From positions 957,932-1,021,931 of the forward strand of contig KE546968.1 in NCBI GenBank assembly GCA_000442125.1: a DNA stretch of 64,000 bases. Reading direction: 5' to 3'. The position numbers and the translations under genes are program-made. Positions 58,478-64,000 of this stretch are shown here, one piece after another (within the stretch, counting starts at the first letter, position 1; each line of letters starts with the position of its first letter). Source of the stretch: Opeltia flavorubescens. Its lineage: Eukaryota; Ascomycota; Lecanoromycetes; Teloschistales; Teloschistaceae. Below the pieces are notes generated by a model. The model was not told where the DNA came from. It saw nothing but the letters and a program-made list of their open reading frames with translations, and did no database searches.

Positions 58478-60208
58478 ATGACAGCAGATATTCAACCTCC
58501 CCGCAAGCTGTTTGACACGTTATTGGTCCTCGACTTTGGCTCGCAGTGAGTATTAATAGATTGAAATCTCGGGGTAAGTAGTAGCGAGGAATAACAAGGA
58601 TAGATACTCTCATCTTATTACCAGAAGGCTTCGCGACCTGAAGATCTATAGCGAGCTACTGCCATGCACACAGCGTATCTCGGATCTGGACTTTCGGCCA
58701 AAAGGTGTTATCCTATCTGGGGGGCCTTACTCAGTCTATGATTCAGGCGCACCGCACGTTGATCCTACCGTCTTTGATCTTGATATCCCTGTTCTGGGCA
58801 TATGTTACGGACTGCAAGAAATTGCCTGGAAACATGATCAACAGAACGTGTTGGCTGGTGAGAAGCGAGAGTATGGCCACGCAAAAATTTCTTTCGAGCG
58901 AGAAGGGCCCCAATTATCGCGTGTGAATGACTTGTTTCAAGACGTTGCCAATGACATTGATGTCTGGATGTCTCATGGTGACAAGTTGTCGCGGCTTCCA
59001 GAATCCTTTTCAATCATCGCCAAAACGAACAACGCCCCATTTGCAGGTATCGCTCATAACTCGAAACCCTTCTATGGCATACAATTCCATCCGGAAGTTT
59101 CACATACTACTCAAGGGACAAAGATACTAGAGAATTTCGCTGTGCGTGTATGCGAAGCTAGCCAAAATTGGACTATGCATGATTTCAAAGGAAAAGAAAT
59201 CTCCAGAATCAAAGCTCTAGTCGGAACCAAGGGGCAGGTCATAGGAGCCGTGAGCGGTGGAGTTGATTCTACTGTGGCCGCTAAACTCATGCATGAGGCC
59301 ATTGGAGACCGATTTCATGCTGTCCTTGTTAATAATGGGCTCCTTCGCCAGGATGAAGTCCAGACTGTGCACCAAACCTTGACAAAACACCTCGGCATCA
59401 ACCTGACAGTTGTTGATGCAAGCGAAAGGTTTCTGACGGATCTCAAAGGCGTTACCGAGCCGGAGCAAAAGCGGAAGATCATTGGTAGAGACTTTATCGA
59501 GATATTCCAAGAAACGGCTCAGAGAATCGCAGCAGCCGCGGCAGGCTCACCAAGGTCTGGAGATATTGAGTGGCTCTTGCAAGGAACATTGTACCCGGAC
59601 GTAATCGAAAGTATAGCGTTCCACGGGCCATCCCAGACAATCAAAACACATCACAATGTAGGCGGGCTCCCAGCAGCCATGCACCTAAAACTTATCGAGC
59701 CACTTCGGGAGCTGTTTAAGGACGAGGTTCGTATATTAGGAACCGAATTAGGCATACCCCCTGAGCTCGTCTGGCGCCACCCTTTTCCTGGACCTGNCAT
59801 TGCCATCCGGATACTAGGAGAAGTCACTCCTTCCCAGGTAGAAATTGCACGCAAAGCCGACCACATATTCATCGAGGAAATTATTAAGGCAGGTCTATAC
59901 CGCGATGTTAGCCAGGCTTTCGCAGCTCTCCTACCCGTTAGAGCCGTCGGGGTCATGGGTGACAAGAGGGTGCATGAGCAAGTAATAGCTTTAAGGGCAG
60001 TAGAGACAACAGACTTCATGACAGCTGACTGGTATCCGTTCGACGGCCATTTCTTGAAAAGGGTCAGCTCAAGGATCGTCAATGAAGTCAGTGGAGTTTG
60101 TCGTGTGGTTTACGACGGTGAGAAAAATTCTCATCTCATCGTGTTTCATCAGACTCTGACAAGCTTGCAGTTACTAGCAAACCTCCCGGGACTATAGAAA
60201 TGGAGTAG
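58478..60208 (+). CDS. gua1: GMP synthase (glutamine-hydrolysing)
   Basis: Exons are 58478-58545, 58604-60117 and 60171-60208, giving 539 aa. The enzyme makes GMP from XMP, ATP and glutamine. The first splice restores [18 protein letters not shown] and the last [16 protein letters not shown]. The class I amidotransferase domain has Cys90 in GICYGLQE and His185 and Glu187 in FHPEVSH, forming the catalytic triad. The ATP pyrophosphatase domain has the PP-loop SGGVDS at 240-245 and, further on, [20 protein letters not shown] and HPFPGP. An N at 59,797 falls in the codon following HPFPGP; Gly would match the family. The protein ends TIEME, where most relatives have TIEWE. Confidence 0.95.
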
Positions 60209-60587
60209 AACGGTAAGTATCATGTAGATTATTGTCTTTTCCAATTAGCATGGCGACGGCGCAAGGTAGATGATGATCTCAACATCGAATCTAAGTCGAT
60301 GCATTAGACGAGAACTCAAATTAAATCTAATAGCGGGGACTGATTTCTCTTGGTAAAAGTGTCTTACTGCGAGGTAATAGTACCCTTTATTTACTTTATT
60401 TAGTTTATCAAACTGCTGAGGAGGGGCAGTATTCAACCTCTACGTCATCGAAAGTCGTGTGCGCATCAAAGTCGTGCCCCTCTATCACTAACAAAGCACA
60501 AGAATAAAGAGGAACGAAAAACACACACTCTAAAGATCCACATTATAACGCAATCTCACTTCCTCCATATTTGTGTAATCACAAGCC
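60209..60587. other. intergenic, GUA1 to small protein gene
   Basis: 379 bp between two plus-strand genes, holding a 3' UTR and a promoter. No additional feature is seen. Confidence 0.5.
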
Positions 60588-61110
60588 ATGAGCGGAACAT
60601 CGAGTGTTGGTGGTGCTGGCGTGTACGAAGCCGGTGATCAACGTAACGTCAAGGATTCAGAGAAGAACGAAGCAGAGCGCTATAAGGAGGGCAAAGCAAA
60701 CAGCCATTTGGCTAACGATTCCAGTACGTATATATGCTGGTTGTCCTATATCGATAGAGATTAGAGCTGACCAAGATCTACGTTACAGAAGATGAGCGTT
60801 CCATTGCGAACAAACTTGCCAGAGAGGAGAAAGTAAGCAGCGATGCCTTTAACCTCATATAATTTTATACTAAAACCTCTTTAACAGCGTCAAGATGAAC
60901 CTGAACCGATCAGTAAGGAGGCAAAAGAGTCACAGATCGATCCCACGTTACCCGTAAGTGATATCCGCGAATCCCTCGATGGTAGAACACGAATGACACC
61001 AAACAATACAGGCAAAGAAACACGGCAATGAGCCTTCCAAAGGAGCAAAGATTGATGCAGAAATACAACAGGAGGAGGAGGAACTATTGAAGAAAAAAGG
61101 TATTAAGTAG
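60588..61110 (+). CDS. small hydrophilic fungal protein, 114 aa, unknown function
   Basis: Four exons, 60588-60723, 60789-60832, 60888-60953 and 61012-61110, sum to 345 bp. All donors (GTACGT, GTAAGC, GTAAGT, and none after the last) and acceptors fit, and the frame stays open only when spliced. The protein is very polar and Lys/Glu-rich, with no signal peptide or membrane segment: MSGTSSVGGAGVYEAGDQRN, then KANSHLANDSKDERSIANKL and a C-terminal PSKGAKIDAEIQQEEEELLK helix. I have seen similar C-terminal (S/P)xGAxID blocks in small uncharacterised fungal proteins but assign no function. It is probably largely disordered. Confidence 0.7.
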
Positions 61111-61525
61111 GATGTATTGGATCAAGGCACTCAACCAGTTCATCGGCCGAAACAAAGGTTATCCATAGAAACTGTAGATTAGAACCTAGCATCGACTGAA
61201 GAATGTCGGCTGGCGAACGCATGTCGGCATTGTTCTGCCTCCCTACTATTTCTTGTGATTTCCAGCCAGATACAGTGAAATTCTTTGATTGGCCAGGCAT
61301 GCATTCAGTCAACAGCAGTGCCAAGACATCCGGAGCTTTATGAATAACCTCAGGACCCTCGCCATATATTGCATGCTGCACTGTCAACAACCAGGAACCT
61401 AGAAATGGAGCTTTCGCAGCTCGAAGGTTCGACGTCGTTACGAGCCGACAAGATTCGCTGTATGATTCCTGAGCTTTAATGCGACCTCTACATTCATCGC
61501 TGTCGTCGGCCGAGCCCTTGATCAA
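61103..61525 (-). CDS. possible hypothetical protein, 140 aa, low confidence
   Basis: A single open frame on the minus strand exactly fills the gap between the small protein gene and VPS15; its stop overlaps the neighbour's stop and its ATG lies 8 bp from the VPS15 ATG. It has no recognised domain. Such a frame can occur by chance, and it would use the VPS15 promoter region as coding sequence. It could also be the 3' part of a spliced gene, though nothing upstream supports that. Confidence 0.25.
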   Translation of the reverse strand: MIKGSADDSDECRGRIKAQESYSESCRLVTTSNLRAAKAPFLGSWLLTVQHAIYGEGPEVIHKAPDVLALLLTECMPGQSKNFTVSGWKSQEIVGRQNNADMRSPADILQSMLGSNLQFLWITFVSADELVECLDPIHPT

Positions 61526-61533
61526 CTTTCAGC

Positions 61534-64000
61534 ATGGGACAGGGTTTCAGCTTGACGACTTTGTCGTCCGGTCCCGCTGGTATCGACGTTCCAGAGCTCT
61601 CAGACTTGAGCTATGAGAAATCTCTCGGCCAAGCTAGACTCATGAAAAGTGTGAGAGCTCGTCATCATGATGGATTAGTCGTCGTCAAGCTAGTCATGAA
61701 GCCGTATCCTCAATTGGACCTTGGGAAGTACGTGCAGGCTATACGGCGTGAGTAGGTTGGTTTACAGATACTGGATGCTTGCGCAGGTTACTTATAGAGA
61801 ATTAGGGGAACGTGATGCCCTCGTTGACGTCCCGAATGCTCTTGGCTACCAACGAATTCTCGAGACAAACACAAATGGTTACCTGATCCGGCAATTCCTG
61901 TATAGTTCGCTGTACGATCGAATCAGGTATGCATAGACCAGAAGGACACATTCGTATGCTCACGATCGTAGCACTCGTCCGTTCCTCGAAGATATTGAGA
62001 AAAAGTGGCTGGCTTTCCAGCTCCTGTGTGCTATACGGGACTGTCATACCAGGAACGTCTATCATGGAGATATCAAGACTGAGAATGTTCTCGTCACATC
62101 ATGGAATTGGTTGTATCTGACCGACTTTTCGTCAAGCTATAAAAAGACTCGGTTACCTNAGGACAACCCCGCCGACTTCTCATATTATTTTGATACGTCT
62201 GGAAGAAGGACATGCTATCTGGCGCCAGAAAGATTCCTATCCGTTGACGAAACTGATGATGGGAGAGGTGTGACATGGGCTATGGATGTCTTTAGTGTCG
62301 GCTGTGTGATTGCTGAGCTCTTCCTTGAGAGTCCAGTCTTCTCGTTGAGCCAGCTCTACAAGTATCGCAAGGGTGAATTTGACCCCACCTTCAGCTTTCT
62401 GAACAAGATTCAAGACAAAGAGATTCGAGATCTTGTGGGGCATATGATACAGCTGGATCCAGAGTCAAGATATGCCGCGGACGAGTATCTCAACTTCTGG
62501 AGAAGGAAAGCTTTCCCCGAATTCTTTTACAGCTTCCTACATCAGTATATGGGTCTAATAACTGATCCTTCATCTGGGCGTTCACCAGTCTTACCAGAAA
62601 GCACGAACTTTGGCGAAGCTGACGATCGGATCGACAGGGTTTATTTTGACTTTGACAAGATTTCCTACTTTCTAGGGTATCAAACGGAGAAAGATACTTT
62701 GGCTCTCATATCGGAAGTTGAACAGCAGGACCGCCAGGGTATCATTCCTGTTCAAGTGGATATTCCGAACAACAGGCACCCAGCTCATTCTACTAGAAGA
62801 CACTCAATAGACGACGGATCTCTAATTTTCCTGACTCTTGTTGTCTCTTGCTTGCGAAATACTGCTAGAGGTACTGCAAGATTACGAGCATGCGATCTCA
62901 TGCTTGCATTTGCTGAAAGGATTACCGATGAGGCGAAGCTGGACCGCGTATTACCATATCTAACAGTTTTGTTGAATGATAAGTCGGAGATTGTGAAAGC
63001 TGCTGCCGTCCGAACCATAAGCCAACTAGTGAGTCTAATCCTCACTGGCAGCTTGAATTACTCAAATGACGTTACGCTAGCTTGCGCTCATCAATGTTGT
63101 TTCTCCGGTCAACGCCAACGTATTCACCGAGTATATTCGACCGCGTCTGCAGAATGTCGTCGAAAATCCACTTTCGTCAAAAGAACATCTGGTTAGGGCG
63201 ACTTATGCTTCATGCTTGGCTACACTGGCCCGCAGCTCCTCACGAACTCTAGACTTGGTGCAGGCACTTCGAGCCGATGGGTCTATCCCAACAATTGACC
63301 CAGAGATCGAGGACGGAGTGCCCACAAGTGCAGGATATCAGAATCTGTTTGATATTGCACGACTCGATCTTGTTGAATATTTTGAATCTCATACTAAATC
63401 CTTACTGACTGACAGCGATGCCTCTGTCCGAAGAGCTTTCTTAGGTTCTGTTACCGAATTGTGTGTTTTCTTCGGAAGTTCAAGAGCCAGTGACGTTGTT
63501 TTGAGTCATCTCAACACTTATCTGAATGACCGAGACTGGATCCTCAAATGCGCCTTTTTCCAGACTGTCGTGGGTGTCGCAACATTCATTGGTGGTACAG
63601 GCCTCGAGGATTTCATCCTGCCCGTTATGGTTCAAGCTCTAACGGATCCTGAAGAATTCGTCGTCGAACAGGTGCTATCGTCGTTCGCAAGTATGGCGGA
63701 ACTTGGTCTTTTCCAACGTTCCAAGATCTGGGAAATGGTGGACGTTATTGCGCGTTTTCTAATCCACCCGAATATCTGGATCAGGGAAGCGGCAGCCCAT
63801 TTCGTCTCCGCTTCAACTGAATTCATTTCTCTGGCCGATGTTCATTGCATGATTTCACCTCTTGTCCAACCATATTTGAAATTCTCCATCGCCGACTTCT
63901 CGGAAACTTTCGTTCTTGCCGCTCTTCGGAAGCCCCTCCCACGTAATGTGATGGAGCTGGCAATGGCATGGGCAACACAATGCCATACTGGTCTGTTTTG
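61534..64000 (+). CDS. vps15: Vps15 pseudokinase-like Ser/Thr kinase, regulatory subunit of Vps34 PI3-kinase (3' truncated by window)
   Basis: Exons are 61534-61747, 61806-61926, 61972-63028 and 63081 onward, running off the window. Vps15 anchors and activates the PI3-kinase Vps34 on endosomal and autophagic membranes. MGQGFSL gives the N-myristoylation glycine. The first splice restores [22 protein letters not shown]. The kinase domain has Lys52 (VVVKL), HGDIKTEN at 143-150 and DFSS at 163 in place of DFG, as in all Vps15. APERF and [12 protein letters not shown] follow. HEAT repeats start near residue 390 ([57 protein letters not shown]). The C-terminal WD40 propeller lies beyond the window. 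One N at 62,160 is in the activation region. Confidence 0.94.

Overview
This window is nuclear DNA of a filamentous ascomycete (Pezizomycotina). The reasons are short GT-AG introns of about 45-65 nt with CTAAC/CTGAC-like branch sites, tightly packed genes on both strands, fungus-specific proteins (an Mdv1-type WD40 protein, an SH3-tailed membrane sensor, an Opi10/Hikeshi protein), and a 22 kb AT-rich island carrying the signature of repeat-induced point mutation (RIP), a process confined to fungi. I cannot fix the class from sequence alone. Gene models are spliced by eye; most were checked by conserved protein blocks across each splice junction and by total CDS length divisible by three.

Layout. 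1-3,290: the 3' part of a large secreted protein of the fungal killer-toxin-like chitinase family, ending in a NucA/NucB-type nuclease-like domain. 4,228-6,630: an intronless orphan membrane protein on the minus strand. 6.6-8.4 kb: no gene seen. 8.4-9.4 kb: transition zone. About 9.4-31.7 kb: the RIP island, gene-free, almost emptied of CA/TG dinucleotides while CG is kept, with several decayed tandem repeats whose spacings are all multiples of three. 31,808-31,954: a tRNA-Leu(AAG) gene carrying the normal anticodon-loop intron plus a second, 48-nt insertion in the D-loop; this is the most unusual feature of the window. 32-64 kb: ordinary gene-dense euchromatin: ALG3, EIF1AD-like, an MFS transporter, SEN34, ELP4, RPB8, a Nudix hydrolase, OPI10, cytosolic prolyl-tRNA synthetase, an SH3 membrane protein, an aldo-keto reductase, CCT1, MDV1, chorismate mutase, BCP1, GMP synthase, a small orphan protein and the 5' part of VPS15.

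How the genes relate. Most are single-copy housekeeping genes with no operon-like logic. Several touch translation and tRNA biology: the intron-bearing tRNA gene, Sen34 (tRNA splicing endonuclease), Elp4 (wobble-uridine modification), prolyl-tRNA synthetase, an eIF1A-domain protein, Rpb8 (shared by Pol I, II and III) and Bcp1 (ribosomal protein chaperone). I treat the clustering as probably fortuitous, although the odd tRNA and a subunit of the enzyme that would process it lie 4.5 kb apart. ELP4/RPB8 and BCP1/GUA1 are divergent pairs with short shared promoters; ALG3/EIF1AD and ARO7/BCP1 are convergent with 30-75 bp between stops.
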